Below, piece by piece: positions 15,248 through 25,986 of a stretch of 64,000 nucleotides of DNA. The translations under genes were made by a program, and so were the position numbers. The stretch's first letter is position 1. Each line of letters starts with the position of its first letter. Origin of the DNA: CAVOOW01 sp963697675 (GTDB lineage Bacteria > Actinomycetota > Actinomycetes > JACCUZ01). The stretch lies in assembly GCA_963697675.1 (NCBI GenBank), contig CAVOOW010000009.1, positions 124,001 to 188,000 of the forward strand. The letters are read 5' to 3'. The notes below the pieces were generated by a model. That model was not told the origin of the DNA. It worked only from the letters and a program-made list of their open reading frames with translations, and did not search any database.

Positions 15248-17107
15248 ATGCCTAGCTCCACCCGCGACGACCTTCGCAATGTGGCGATCGTCGCCCATGT
15301 CGACCACGGCAAGACGACCCTGGTCGACGCGATGCTCTGGCAGAGCGGCGCCTTCTCGACCCACCAGCAGGAGGAGGGCTCGGTCAACGAACGGGTCATG
15401 GACTCCATGGACCTGGAGCGCGAGAAGGGCATCACGATCCTCGCCAAGAACACGGCCGTTCGCCATGGCGACCTGACGATCAACATCATCGACACCCCTG
15501 GCCACGCCGACTTCGGCGGCGAGGTGGAGCGCGGCCTGTCGATGGTGGACGGAGTCGCCCTGCTCGTCGACGCGAGCGAGGGGCCGCTCCCGCAGACCCG
15601 GTTCGTGCTCCGCAAGGCCCTGGCCCTGAGCCTCCCGGTCGTGCTCATCATCAACAAGGTCGACCGCAACGACGCGCGCATTGCCGAGGTCGTCGACGAC
15701 ACCTACGAGCTGTTCCTCGACCTCGACGCGACGGCGGACCAGATCGACTTCCCGATCGTCTACTGCCAGGCCAACTCCGGGCAGGCGTCGCTGACCCGGC
15801 CGGCCGACGGAGACAGTCCCGACAGCCCCGACCTCGAGCCGCTGTTCCAGGTGATCAGGGAAACGATCCCGGCGCCTTCGTACGACGACGACATGCCTCT
15901 GCAGGCACACGTCACCAACCTCGACGCATCGCCCTACCTCGGCCGAATCGCGTTGTGCCGCATCAGGAACGGCTACCTCAAGAAGGGGCAGATCGTCGCC
16001 TGGTGCAAGCAGGACGGCAGCGTCGAACGCGTCAAGCTCACCGAGCTGCTGGGCACCGAGGCACTCGACCGCGTGCCGATCGAATCCGCGGGCCCCGGCG
16101 ACATCGTGGCCATCGCCGGCATCCCCGAGATCACCATCGGCGAGACGCTGGCCGACCCGGACGACCCCCGGCCGCTGCCGGTCATCACCATCGACGAGCC
16201 GAACATCTCGATGACGATGGGCATCAACACCTCGCCGCTGGCCGGCAAGAGCGGGAAGAAGCTCACCGCCCGCCTGGTGAAGAACCGGCTCGACGCCGAG
16301 CTCGTCGGCAACGTCTCGATCCGGGTGCTGCCGACCGAGCGACCGGACACCTGGGAGGTGCAGGGCCGCGGTGAGCTCCAGCTCGCGATCCTCGTCGAGA
16401 TCATGCGTCGCGAGAGCTTCGAGCTGACCGTCGGCAAGCCCCAGGTCGTCACCCGGGAGATCAACGGCAAGCTCTGCGAGCCGATGGAGCGGTTGACGAT
16501 CGACGCTCCGAGCGACTATCAGGGCGTCCTGATCCAGCTGCTGGCCCTGCGCAAGGGCCGGCTGGAGCAGATGGTCGACCACGGGACCGGCTGGATCCGG
16601 ATGGAGTACATCGTGCCGGCGCGCGGCCTGATCGGGTTCCGCACCGAGTTCCTCACCGAAACGCGTGGTACGGGCCTGCTCCACCACGTGCACGAGCGTT
16701 ACGAGCCGTGGCACGGCGAGCTCCGCACCCGGCCGACCGGTTCGCTGGTCGCCGACCGGTCCGGCGCCACGACCGGCTTCGCCCTCTCGAACCTGCAGGA
16801 GCGCGGCACGATGTTCGTCGCCCCAGGCACCAACGTGTACGAGGGCATGATCGTCGGCGAGAACTCCCGCTCCGACGACATGGATGTCAACGCGACCAAG
16901 GAGAAGAAGCTCACCAACATGCGCCAGTCGGCGAGCGACACCCTGGTTCCGCTGATCCCGCACCGGCAGCTCTCCCTCGAGCAGGCTCTGGAGTTCTGCC
17001 GCGAGGACGAGTGCGTCGAGGTCACGCCCGAGTTCGTCCGGATGCGCAAGGTGATCCTCCCGGGGTCGGACCGCGCGCGGATCACCGCTCGGCGCAAGCG
17101 CGACTAG
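15248..17107 (+). CDS. typA: Ribosome-associated translational GTPase TypA/BipA
   Basis: A 619-residue GTPase of the EF-G family that binds the ribosome under stress and low temperature. The G motifs are clear: AHVDHGKTT (G1), the KGITI switch I, DTPGHADFGGE (G3) and NKVDR (G4). Domains II, III and V and the TypA-specific C-terminal domain (GRGELQLAIL, VPARGLIGFR, RGTGLLHHVHE, ALEFCREDE) follow in order. The frame extends 50 codons further upstream, but ATG 15248 begins the conserved N-terminus and is used here; AGGAACGAG lies upstream at a long distance. It is divergent from sdhC and intact. Confidence 0.95.
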   Translation: MPSSTRDDLRNVAIVAHVDHGKTTLVDAMLWQSGAFSTHQQEEGSVNERVMDSMDLEREKGITILAKNTAVRHGDLTINIIDTPGHADFGGEVERGLSMVDGVALLVDASEGPLPQTRFVLRKALALSLPVVLIINKVDRNDARIAEVVDDTYELFLDLDATADQIDFPIVYCQANSGQASLTRPADGDSPDSPDLEPLFQVIRETIPAPSYDDDMPLQAHVTNLDASPYLGRIALCRIRNGYLKKGQIVAWCKQDGSVERVKLTELLGTEALDRVPIESAGPGDIVAIAGIPEITIGETLADPDDPRPLPVITIDEPNISMTMGINTSPLAGKSGKKLTARLVKNRLDAELVGNVSIRVLPTERPDTWEVQGRGELQLAILVEIMRRESFELTVGKPQVVTREINGKLCEPMERLTIDAPSDYQGVLIQLLALRKGRLEQMVDHGTGWIRMEYIVPARGLIGFRTEFLTETRGTGLLHHVHERYEPWHGELRTRPTGSLVADRSGATTGFALSNLQERGTMFVAPGTNVYEGMIVGENSRSDDMDVNATKEKKLTNMRQSASDTLVPLIPHRQLSLEQALEFCREDECVEVTPEFVRMRKVILPGSDRARITARRKRD

Positions 17108-17446
17108 CAGGGCGTTGTACGCGCGAGCGGCAGGTGCCGGTACGTGCGGACGGCGGGTTCTCCCACGCTCGTACCGCTGAGTCGTCGCTCGGTCTCGACG
17201 CGCCCGGGGTCCCTGCGTATTTCGTCCCTTTTGTTCCGATCAGGTCTCAGGCGTGTGACGACTTGCCTCAGCGCGGTCACGATTCTGCAACAGAGCCTCC
17301 GCCCTGTAGGACTACGCGGTCTCATGACTTACAGTCCGGTAGCGAACTCGGTCGGTCGTGCTGTAGCGCCGGTCGGGCTAACAGGTATCGGCGGGTCCAG
17401 ATGTGCACATCGGCCCCAACCCACGACGAGAGGCAGCGGCGCTTAG
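17108..17446. other. Intergenic region ahead of the ABC-transporter operon
   Basis: A 339-base gap between typA and the permease gene. It must hold the operon promoter, but no -10/-35 pair stands out. A small CGGCA-GG-TGCCG hairpin lies just after typA (about 17126-17140) and may end its transcript. No open frame here looks coding. Confidence 0.35.
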
Positions 17447-18442
17447 ATGTCCCTCACGTCCGACCACGCTATCGAGTCCGCCGGTCCGCCCACTGGTGAG
17501 ACCGCTGAGATTGCGGGTCGATCTCTCACCGCGATCGCGTGGGGCCGGCTTCGTCGGGACAAGGTCGCCGTGGCCTCGATCGTCGTGCTGGCCATCATCG
17601 TGGCGATTGCGCTCCTGGCACCCTTGATCGCCCGGTTGGTCGGTGTCACCCCGGACGACTTCAACCCCAAGACCATCGACGACGCAGGTGGGCTCCCGAT
17701 CGGGTGGGGCGGCGGCATCAGCAAGGAGCACCTGCTCGGCGTCGAGCCCGGGACCGGCCGCGACATCTTCGCGCGGTTGCTCTACGGAACCCGCATCTCC
17801 CTCCTGATCGCGCTGTCCGCCACGACCATCACCGTCGTGCTCGGCGTCTCGATCGGCATCATCGCGGGCTACTCGCGCGGCTGGCTCGACACCGCGCTGG
17901 GCCGACTGATGGACGTCGTGCTCGCCTTCCCGCTGATCCTGATCCTGCTGGCGCTGTCCAATGTCCTGACGCAGCGCCTGCAGACGACCTTCCACCTCGG
18001 CGAGCTGCCCGCCCGGGTCCTTTATCTGATCCTGGTGCTGAGCTTCTTCGGCTGGCCCTATCTCGCTCGCATCGTGCGCGGCCAGGTGCTGAGCCTGCGT
18101 GAGCGCGAGTTCGTCGAGTCGGCCGTGTCGATGGGCGCGGGCACCCCCCGCATCCTGTTCCGCGAGATCCTGCCCAATCTGTGGGCGCCGATCCTCGTCT
18201 ACTCCACCCTGCTGCTCCCGACCTACATCGCGGCGGAGGCGACTCTGTCGTTCCTCGGGGTGGGACTTGTGCCGCCCACCCCCTCCTGGGGCGCCATGCT
18301 GGCTGACTCGGTGCGGTACTTCCGTGTCGACCCGGCGTTCCTGTTCATCCCGGGCCTGTACCTGTTCATCGTGGTGCTGGCCTTCAACCTGCTGGGCGAC
18401 GCCGTGCGCGACGCCCTCGATCCCCGGGCCGGTCGCGCATGA
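17447..18442 (+). CDS. Oligopeptide/dipeptide ABC transporter permease (DppC-like)
   Basis: A 331-residue inner-membrane permease. A cytosolic N-terminus carrying the LRRDKVAVAS element typical of DppC/OppC precedes the first membrane helix (about 46-66). A periplasmic loop (67-115) follows, then five helices. The EAA-loop that contacts the ATPase is present near residues 225-245 (REREFVESAVSMGAG, GREILPNL-like REILPN). This is the first gene of a five-gene importer (permease, binding protein, permease, two ATPases). The order is unusual: DppC type first, binding protein second. The transported peptide is unknown. Confidence 0.9.
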   Translation: MSLTSDHAIESAGPPTGETAEIAGRSLTAIAWGRLRRDKVAVASIVVLAIIVAIALLAPLIARLVGVTPDDFNPKTIDDAGGLPIGWGGGISKEHLLGVEPGTGRDIFARLLYGTRISLLIALSATTITVVLGVSIGIIAGYSRGWLDTALGRLMDVVLAFPLILILLALSNVLTQRLQTTFHLGELPARVLYLILVLSFFGWPYLARIVRGQVLSLREREFVESAVSMGAGTPRILFREILPNLWAPILVYSTLLLPTYIAAEATLSFLGVGLVPPTPSWGAMLADSVRYFRVDPAFLFIPGLYLFIVVLAFNLLGDAVRDALDPRAGRA

Positions 18443-18491
18443 TCGTCCAGCGTCGGGCACCGGACCGCTAGCCCGGACAACAACACAAGCT

Positions 18492-18509
18492 TCCCGGCCT
18501 GAGCCGGGA
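18492..18509 (+). terminator. Small intercistronic hairpin
   Basis: TCCCGGC-CTGA-GCCGGGA is a perfect 7-bp stem with a 4-base loop in the 147-base gap between the permease and binding-protein genes. With the much larger hairpin after the binding-protein gene it brackets that cistron, suggesting RNA processing or stability control rather than full termination. Confidence 0.4.
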
Positions 18510-18589
18510 GATACCAGAGCCTCGGCGACCCCGTGGCTCTGGCCAAGGACCGGGACGACGAGCCCGGCCCAGACCTACGAAGGAGTGAC

Positions 18590-20355
18590 ATGGGCAAGGC
18601 CAATATGGTCCTGCGCGTCGCGGCCCTGGCCTCTGTGACGGCGATCGTGCTCGCCGCATGCGGTGGAGGCAGCGGCGGCGGCAGCGACGGCGGCAACGGC
18701 GGTAGCAGCGCACCGGGGAAGCCGGTCATCCGGCGGCACGTTGACGATGCTGTCGCTGAACCAGGAATTCACCGACCTCGACCCGCAGCGCGCTTACACC
18801 GGTGAGGACATCGCGTTCCTGAACGCCTATCTCACGCGCTCACTGACCAGCTACAAGGTCAGTCGCGACGCCAAGGAGGCGAGCACTCTCGTCCCGGACA
18901 TGGCGACCGACACCGGCACCGCCGAGAACGGCGGCAAGGACTGGAAGTTCACCCTGCGCGACGGCATGAAGTGGGAAGACGGCAGTCCCGTCACGTGTGA
19001 GGACCTCAAGTACGGCGTGTCCCGCACGTTCGCCACGGATGTCATCACCGGTGGTCCGACCTACGCGTCGCAGTACCTCGACATCCCGACAGCCAAGGAC
19101 GGCACCTCGGTCTACAAGGGCCCGTACGTCACCAAGGACAACGACACCGCTGCGTACGACAAGGCGGTTGTGTGTGACGGTCAGACCATCACCTTCCACC
19201 TGGCCAAGCCGATCGGTGACTTCAACTACACCGTGACACTGGGCTTCGGCGCGGTGCCCAAGGCTGCTGACACCGGTGAGAAGTACACCAAGAAGATCAT
19301 GTCGAACGGCCCGTACAAGATCCAGACGTACACCAAGGGCAACGAGATGGTTCTCGTTCGCAACGAGAACTGGAGCAAGTCCTCGGACGACTACCGGCCG
19401 GCCTACCCCGACAAGATCGTCGTGAAGTTCGGTCTCGACCAGTCGGTCATCGACCAGCGCATGATCCAGAACGCGGGCGCGGACCAGCAGGCCTTCATGC
19501 GTGAGTCGCTGCTGTCCTCCGACCTCGCGACGGTCTTCAACGACCCAGCCTTCGAGTCCCGTCGGGTGCAGAACTTCTCGCCATATGTCATCTACCGATG
19601 CATCAACGTCGAGAAGGTGCCGAACCTCAAGCAGCGTCAGGCGATCGCTGTGGCGATCGACCGGGCACAGCTCCAGCAGATCGCCGGTGGCAAGTACGCC
19701 GGTGACCTGGCCGACGGTGTCATCAAGCCGAACCTGGCCCTGGACTATGCGCCTTCGGGCATGTGGACCGGCCTGCTCGGCAAGACGATCCCGGACTCGG
19801 GTGACCCCGCGTACGCGAAGCAGCTGATCGCCGAGTCGGGCGAGCCGATGCCGACGATCACCTACTCGTACTCGCAGAACCCGGACGCGGACAAGGGCGC
19901 TGCCGCCATCAAGGCATCGCTGGAGAAGGCCGGCATCAAGGTCAAGCTCAACCCGATCGAGGCCAGCGCCTACTACACGACGATCTTCGACAAGTCCCGC
20001 GCCACCGAGCTGATGAACAACGGCTGGGGCCCGGACTGGCCGAACGCGTCGACGGTCATCCCGCCGATCTTCACCGCAGAAGGGCGGCTGGGACGTCTCC
20101 CGCGTCAACGACAAGGCATTCAACGCCAAGGTCGACGCAGCACTCTCGGAGACCGACCGCAACAAGCAGGCCGAGCTGTGGAAGGCACTCAACAAGGAGG
20201 CCATGGCGCAGGCATGGGTCGTCCCGACGCTGTTCGAGAACGACCAGCGCCTCGCCGGCTCGAAGGTTCACACCGCCTCGGGCAAGGACGGCCAGATGTA
20301 CATCGGCGGTTCTGCAGGTAACTGGCCCTACGTCGACATGTACGTATCGCCGTAG
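18590..20355 (+). CDS. ABC transporter substrate-binding lipoprotein, SBP family 5 (two frameshifts)
   Basis: Extracellular peptide-binding component of the importer. ATG 18590 is preceded by AAGGAGTG. The signal peptide has a lipobox (VLAAC, Cys near residue 24) and a Gly/Ser-rich tether. The body carries family-5 marks: QEFTDLDPQRAYTGED, KFTLRDGMKWEDGSPVTCEDL, SNGPYKIQTY and WTGLLG. Two single-base insertions interrupt the frame. One is near 18724, joining ...APGKP to SSGGTLTML. The second is at about 20085, where AAGGGCGG should read AAGGCGG, giving EGGWDVSRVND... through WPYVDMYVSP and the stop at 20353. The protein is otherwise perfectly conserved, so sequence error is more likely than a pseudogene. 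Confidence 0.87.
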
Positions 20356-20378
20356 TCGGTCACCAAACCGGCAAATGA

Positions 20379-20420
20379 TCGCGCGAGCCGGGGAGCAAGT
20401 CTGCTCCCCGGCTCGCGCGA
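20379..20420 (+). terminator. 19-bp intercistronic hairpin after the binding-protein gene
   Basis: TCGCGCGAGCCGGGGAGCA (20379-20397) pairs exactly with TGCTCCCCGGCTCGCGCGA (20402-20420) around the loop AGTC. It sits 24 bases after the binding-protein stop and before the downstream permease. Such hairpins behind a binding-protein gene commonly protect its mRNA 3' end and reduce read-through to the permease and ATPase genes. Confidence 0.75.
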
Positions 20421-20506
20421 GCCGGATCGTTCGTTCTAAAGTCGAACTCAAGCCGGTGAGTCGCCTGGGGCGTTGAGAGTCGCCAGACGGCAGGATCGAG
20501 GAACCT

Positions 20507-21496
20507 ATGGGCGCCTACATCATCCGTCGTCTCATCGCGATGGTCGGCATGCTGATCGTGCTCAGCGTGATCGTCTTCCTGCTCTTCGCTGCGCTGCCTG
20601 CCGAGCCGGCTCGCCTGGTGTGCGGCAAGTCCTGCACCCCGCAGATCATCAAGGCGATCGACCACAAGTTCGGCTACGACCAGCCGCTGTACGTGCAGTA
20701 CGGCGACTTCGTCAAGGGCATCTTCGTCGGTCGCACCTACGGCGAGGGCTCGGCGGCGTTCGAGTGCCCCGCGCCCTGCCTGGGCTACTCGTTCCTGCGC
20801 AACGAGGATGTCACGGTCCTCATCGAGGACACTCTGCCCGTGACCGCGCAGCTGGCCATCGGCGGATTCATCATCTGGATGGTGGTGGGGATCGGAGTCG
20901 GCATTGTCGCTGCGCTGAAACGCGGGAAGTGGCAGGACCGCACGATCATGGGGTTCGCCCTGATCGGCTATTCGTTCCCGTCCTTCTTCATCGCCCTGCT
21001 GCTGATCTTCTTCATCCAGATCCAGTGGGGGATACTCGGGTTCCATTCGTACGTGCCGATTTATGAGGATCCGTCCGAATGGTTCAAGACCTTCATCCTG
21101 CCGTGGATCGCGATCGCGATGCTCTATGCCGCGTTCTACTCCCGGCTCACCCGCAACCAGATGCTCGAGACCCTCGGCGAGGACTTCATCCGCACGGCGC
21201 GCGCCAAGGGGCTGCCCGAGCGCTCCGTGATCGGTCATCACGCGCTGCGCGCCGGGCTGACACCGATCGTGACCGCGGCCGGGCTCGACCTGGCCGGCCT
21301 GCTCGGTGGAGCGATCATCATCGAGCAAGTCTTCGCGCTGCCCGGCATCGGTCGAATGTCTGTCGACGCCGTGACCACCTCTGATCTGCCGGTCATCACG
21401 GGCACGGTTATGGTGGCCGCGTTCTTCGTCATCGTGGCCAACTTGCTTGTCGACCTGCTCTACGCCGTGATCGATCCCCGAGTGAGGCTTGCGTGA
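20507..21496 (+). CDS. Oligopeptide/dipeptide ABC transporter permease (DppB-like)
   Basis: A 329-residue permease of the DppB/OppB type. An N-terminal helix (about 9-30: MLIVLSVIVFLLFA) is followed by a long extracellular loop with the conserved segment on small Cys-bounded loops (VCGKSCTP; FECPAPC), which is common in actinobacterial members. Five further helices and the EAA loop (ARAKGLPERSVIGHHALRAG, split near residues 232-250) follow. GGATCGAGGAA precedes the ATG. Its stop overlaps the next start (GTGA), so it is translationally coupled to the first ATPase. It pairs with the DppC-like protein encoded at 17447. Confidence 0.92.
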   Translation: MGAYIIRRLIAMVGMLIVLSVIVFLLFAALPAEPARLVCGKSCTPQIIKAIDHKFGYDQPLYVQYGDFVKGIFVGRTYGEGSAAFECPAPCLGYSFLRNEDVTVLIEDTLPVTAQLAIGGFIIWMVVGIGVGIVAALKRGKWQDRTIMGFALIGYSFPSFFIALLLIFFIQIQWGILGFHSYVPIYEDPSEWFKTFILPWIAIAMLYAAFYSRLTRNQMLETLGEDFIRTARAKGLPERSVIGHHALRAGLTPIVTAAGLDLAGLLGGAIIIEQVFALPGIGRMSVDAVTTSDLPVITGTVMVAAFFVIVANLLVDLLYAVIDPRVRLA

Positions 21497-22694
21497 GCGA
21501 CCCATTTCTCAAGGTCGAGGACCTCCGCGTCCAGTTCCCGACTGAGGACGGCATCGTCGGGGCCGTCGACGGGGTCTCGTTCGAGGTCGCCAAGAACGAG
21601 ACGCTGGCGATCGTGGGTGAGTCCGGCTCGGGCAAGTCGGTGACCAGCCAGGCCATCATGGGACTGATCAACCGGAAGACCGCGTCGGTCACCGGGAAGA
21701 TCCTCTTCGACGGCGAAGAACTCCTCGGCGCAAGTGCCCAGCAGGTGCGTTCCCTGCGTGGCAAGCGCATGGCGATGATCTTCCAGGACCCGCTGTCGTC
21801 GCTGCACCCGTTCTACTCGATCGGCAAGCAGCTCGTCGAGGCCATCCAGGTCCATCAGGACATCAACAAGTCCGACGCACTCAAGCAGGCGCGGGACATG
21901 CTCGAGCGGGTCGGCATCCCGCACCCCGACCGGCGGCTCAAGGACTATCCGCACAACCTCTCGGGCGGTATGCGGCAGCGCGTGATGATCGCGATGGCCC
22001 TGCTGAACAGCCCCGAGCTGCTGATCGCCGACGAGCCGACCACCGCACTCGACGTCACCGTTCAGGCGCAGATCATCGACCTTCTGCAGGACCTGCAGAA
22101 GGAGTTCGGCACGGCGATCATCCTGATCACACACGACCTTGGTGTCGTCGCCGACATGGCCGACGACGTCGTGGTGATGTACGGCGGTCGCGTGGTCGAA
22201 CGCGGTGGCATCGAGGACATCTACTACCGGCCGGAGATGCCCTACACGTGGGGTTTGCTCGGATCGGTGCCGCGGATGGACGCCGGGCATTCCACCCGGC
22301 TACGACCGATCCCCGGTCAGCCGCCGTCGCTGATCCGGCTTCCCAAGGGCTGCGTGTTCCGCCCCCGCTGCGCCTACCACGAGCTGGTGCCGGGCGATCG
22401 CTGCGACACCGAGCGCCCTGATCTGCTGCCGGTGACCCCTGACCACGCAGTGCGTTGTCACCTCGAGCATGCCCAGCGCCGGGAGATCGCCGTCGAGCGG
22501 TTGAGGGAGAACAATCCCGCAGCTGCCCCAGCTCCTGCCGATGCCGCTGCACCGGTCGCCCCTCCTCCGCGGCCGCCAGTCCTGCGCCCGCTGCCGCGCC
22601 ACCCGCGGTCGCGGCGCCGGCAGTCGCGCCGCCCGCTGACCCGAGCCCAGGCGCTCCGAGCTCCGCCGCCGGTTCCACCCAGGAGGACAAGTGA
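21493..22694 (+). CDS. Oligopeptide ABC transporter ATPase (DppD-like; one frameshift near the C-terminus)
   Basis: First ATPase of the importer. Walker A is GESGSGKS, the signature is LSGGMRQRV, Walker B is LLIADEPTTALD, and the switch His is in THDLGVV. The C-terminal oligopeptide-specific Cys cluster (GCVFRPRCAYH ... RCDTERPDL ... VRCHLE) suggests an iron-sulfur cluster as in many DppD/OppD proteins. After residue ~345 an Ala/Pro-rich tail begins. The plain frame runs Arg-rich to 22818 and overlaps the next gene by 128 bases. Adding one C in the CCCC run near 22555 gives a clean Ala/Pro tail ending ...GSTQEDK at 22692-22694, which overlaps the next GTG start (GTGA). Confidence 0.9.
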
Positions 22695-23726
22695 CAGTCG
22701 TCGACGAGAACGACGCCGGCATCGCCGCTCGTCGCGACGACGCGCTGTTGCGTGTCGAGGGAGTTCAGAAGTACTTCCCGATCAGCGGCGGCGGTGTCAT
22801 GCGGCGTCACATCGGTGACGTGAAGGCGGTCGAGAGCATCAGCTTCGACGTCGTCCCCGGTGAGACCCTGGGCGTCGTCGGCGAGTCAGGCTGCGGCAAG
22901 TCGACTGCCGGCCGTACCGTTCTCAAGCTCCTGGACCCCACCGGCGGGCGCATCGAGTTCGACGGGCGCGACATCACGAATCTCACGCGCAAGGAGATGG
23001 TGCCGCTCCGCCGCGAGATGCAGATGATCTTCCAGGACCCCTACTCCTCGCTGAACCCCCGGCACACCGTCGGCTCGATCATCTCGGCTCCCTTCAAGGT
23101 GCAGGGGGTCAAGCCGGCCAGGGGTGTCCAGTCCGAGGTGCAGGACCTGATGGCCCGAGTCGGGCTGAACCCGGAACACTTCAACCGCTATCCGAACGAG
23201 TTCTCCGGCGGCCAGCGCCAGCGCATCGGTATCGCCCGGGCCATCGCGCTGCGCCCGAAGCTGATCGTCTGCGACGAGCCGGTCTCGGCGCTCGACGTGT
23301 CGATCCAGGCCCAGGTCGTCAACCTGCTCGAGGACCTGCAGGACGAGTTCCGGCTGGCCTACATCTTCATCGCGCACGACCTGTCCGTCGTGCGCCACAT
23401 CTCCGACCGGATCGCTGTGATGTACCTCGGCCGGATCATGGAGATCGCCGACTCGGAGAAGATCTACAGTTCGCCGCTGCATCCGTACACCCACGCTCTG
23501 ACCTCCGCCGTGCCACTGCCCGACCCGCGAGCCGAGCGGGCGCGGGAGCGCATCCTGCTGCAGGGCGACCTGCCCAGCCCGATCAACCCGCCCTCGGGAT
23601 GCGTGTTCCGCACGCGATGCCCGAAGGTGCAGGAGCCTGTGTGCAGAAGAGATCCCCCCGGTGCGGGAGTTCGCCCCCGGCCACTTCGGCGCCTGCCACT
23701 TCCCCGAGGTTCGCTCCCTCATCTGA
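22691..23726 (+). CDS. Oligopeptide ABC transporter ATPase (DppF-like; one frameshift near the end)
   Basis: Second ATPase of the importer. It has Walker A GESGCGKS, signature FSGGQRQRI, Walker B LIVCDEPVSALD and switch His AHDLSVV. The FPISGGGVMRRHIGDVKAVE start is typical of DppF. The Cys cluster begins GCVFRTRCPK and would finish after a one-base insertion near 23645 as EEIPPVREFAPGHFGACHFPE, ending at the TGA at 23724. Without the correction the frame runs about 900 bases too far across the convergent peptidase gene, which is not credible. The start overlaps the DppD stop. The importer ends here. Confidence 0.9.
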
Positions 23727-23762
23727 CCCCAACTGCGCGTTCCCGACCGTCCCGGTTCCCCC

Positions 23763-23854
23763 GGAATCGACCACGTTCAGCAGGTGAACGGACGGTTCGC
23801 TATGCCTGCACGCCTTGTGAACCGTCCGCCGGCATGCTGAACGTGGTCGACTCC
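23763..23854. repeat. Palindromic intergenic element, family 1 copy A
   Basis: A 92-base palindrome between the convergent dppF and dipeptidyl-peptidase genes. Outer arms GGAATCGACCACGTTCAGCA (23763-) and the matching inverted arm ending 23854 pair almost perfectly. An internal bulge (GGTGAAC against TGCCGGC) is followed by an inner GGACGGTTC stem and a 20-base loop containing TGCCTGCACGCC. It is homologous, in inverted orientation, to the element at 43761-43848 and more distantly to 45698-45779. It probably acts as a bidirectional terminator or RNA hairpin. Confidence 0.8.
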
Positions 23855-23861
23855 GTCCGGG

Positions 23862-25979
23862 TCAGGGGGTGCGGGCGAGGGCGCGGTGCAGCCATTCGAC
23901 CTGCAGGCGCAACAGGTTCTCGGCGACGACCTCCTGCGGCGTCATGTGCGTCACACCGGACAGCGGCAGCACGTCGTGCGGCGCGCCGGCCGCGAGCAGG
24001 ACGCGAGGACAATCGCAGCGAGTGCGCCACGACGACGTTGTCGTCGGCGAGTCCGTGGATCAGCAACAGCGGCCGGGTGCAGCGCAGGCGTGTCGACGAG
24101 CAGCGAGTTGCGGTCGTACACCTCGGGCTGGGTCGTCGGGTGGCCGAGATAGCGCTCGGTGTAGAACGTGTCGTACAGCCGCGCGTCGGTCACGGGTGCC
24201 CCCGCGACGGCGGCGTGGAAGACGTCGGGCCGGCGCAGCACCGCCAGCGCGGCCAGGTAGCCGCCATAGGACCAACCGCGGATCGCGACCCGCGACGAGG
24301 TCGAGCTCAGGCACCTCCTTCGCCACCGCCTGCAACGCCTCGACCTGGTCGTCGAGCGAGACGGCGGCCATCTCGTGGTGCATGCTGCGGTCCCAGGCCG
24401 GACCACGCGAGCCGGTGCCGCGGCCGTCGGCAACGACGACCGCGAAACCCTGGTCGGCCAGCCACTGGCTCTCCAGCCAGCGGTCGTGCATCGCGACGAC
24501 CTCCTGGTGGTGCGGCCCGCCGTAGGGGTCCATCAGCACCGGCAACGGGTCGCCGGCCAGGTGATCGCGCGGCAGCAGCACTCCGACGCAGAGGTCGTGC
24601 TCGCCCACACGCATCAGCCGCGGCGCGGCTGTGATGACCGGCTTCTCGGTGTGCGAGGCGATGCTCGCCGCGGGGACACCAGCACGGCGTACGTCGACGC
24701 GCACGCCCGACGTCTCCAGCGTCCGTCTGGCGACGACAAGGGTGCCGCCGGCTCCGGTGCCGACGTGATAGCCGCCCGGCTCCGTCAGTCGCACGGCCGT
24801 CCCGTCCGCCGACACGAGCCACAGGTGCCCTTCGGTCGGCTCGTCGGTGCCCGCCACGAGCACGCCGTCGCCGCCCACCGCGACCACGTGGGAGACCTGG
24901 ACATCGCCGAGGTCGACCACCTGCTCGCCGAGGACAAGCCGGCGCACGTCGAAGATGTCCGCCACCGAGACGAGGCGTCCGTCCGGCAGCCAGGCCGGCA
25001 GGCCCCCGACGACGTCCAGCCAGATCGGGTCGTGCTGCTCGGCCAGCACCCTCGTCCCGCCGGTCGCGGGGTCGACAGCCAGCACCTGCGCGTCGCGCTG
25101 GTCGCGGCTCATCACCAACACGAGCGGGTCGCCGTGCTCGCTCCAGTGGGCGTTGATCAGGTAGGGGAACGCGGCGCCGTCCCACGCAACGTCGAGCCGG
25201 GAGCCGTCCAGGCCCAGCAGGTGCAGGCTGACCGTCGCGTTGGGCGTGCCGGCTGCCGGGTAGGCGACGGCGACCGGCTCGGTCGCCGGGTTGGCCGGGT
25301 CGGCGATGTACCAGCGCTGCACGGGCGACTCGTCGACGCGCGCGGCCAGCACGGTGCCGCCGTCCGGCGACCACCAGTAGCCGCGATAGCGCTCCATCTC
25401 CTCCGACGCGACGAACTCAGCCAGCCCCCAGGTCACGTCGTCGTGGTCAGGCGCGCCGAGCACCCGCGACTCGGCGCCGTCGACACGCACGGCATGCAGC
25501 GAACGGTCTCCGGCGTAGGCGACCCACGTGCCGGTCGGGTCGGGGCGCGGGTCGATCACGGCACCGGTCGCCGGCAGCTCCCGTGTGACCCCGCTGCGCA
25601 GGTCCGTGACCCAGAGCCGGCTCGACAGTGCGAACGCAGCCACCGTGGCCGCCGTGTCGACGGCGAAACCGACGATGCCCGACGAGCCTTCCCGCAGCCG
25701 CTCGCGGCGCGCCCGTTCCGCCCGGGACAGGTCTTCGGCGGCGCCGCTGCGCAGCAGCTCGGCTGGATCGACCAGCTGCGTCTCGGTCCCCGAGGCGACG
25801 TCGAGCGACCACAGGCGACCGACCGGGTCGGTGCCGTGCCCGGAACGCACGAACAGGACCCGTGAGCCGTCCGCTGTCACCGTGAGATTGCGCGGCGCGC
25901 CGCGGGTGAACCGTTGCGTACGCGCGCTCTGGCGCGGATAGGACAGCTGGGCGGTGTCTTCGGAACTCGTTGCCGGCAT
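23862..25979 (-). CDS. S9-family dipeptidyl peptidase IV-like serine peptidase (three frameshifts)
   Basis: Cytosolic prolyl oligopeptidase-family enzyme with an N-terminal beta-propeller (DPP_IV N-terminal domain, about 1-430) containing the substrate-amino-end EE pair (SEEMERYRGYWWSPDGG), and a C-terminal alpha/beta-hydrolase. The nucleophile is in GWSYGGY, the acid in HGLADDNV and the His in GVTHMTPQE. These three lie in three different frames, reconnected by removing single extra bases near 24298, 24077 and 24003. The corrected protein ends ...VEWLHRALARTP at 23862. ATG 25979 has TAGGTT ending 7 bases upstream, suggesting a leaderless mRNA. It removes N-terminal X-Pro or X-Ala dipeptides. 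It is divergent from mshB. Confidence 0.85.
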
Positions 25980-25986
25980 GGTCGGC

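Noticed and set aside
15050..16963. A 637-codon minus-strand frame opposite typA
   Set aside because: It has no recognisable domain and lies wholly antisense to a clearly conserved GTPase.
22695..22818. Arg-rich C-terminal extension of the DppD ATPase
   Set aside because: It arises from one missing C; the alternative frame ends exactly at a GTGA overlap with dppF, as at the other operon junctions.
24060..25979. S9 peptidase gene as a true pseudogene
   Set aside because: Three shifts are each corrected by one extra base and all catalytic motifs survive; the same error type affects many unrelated genes here.
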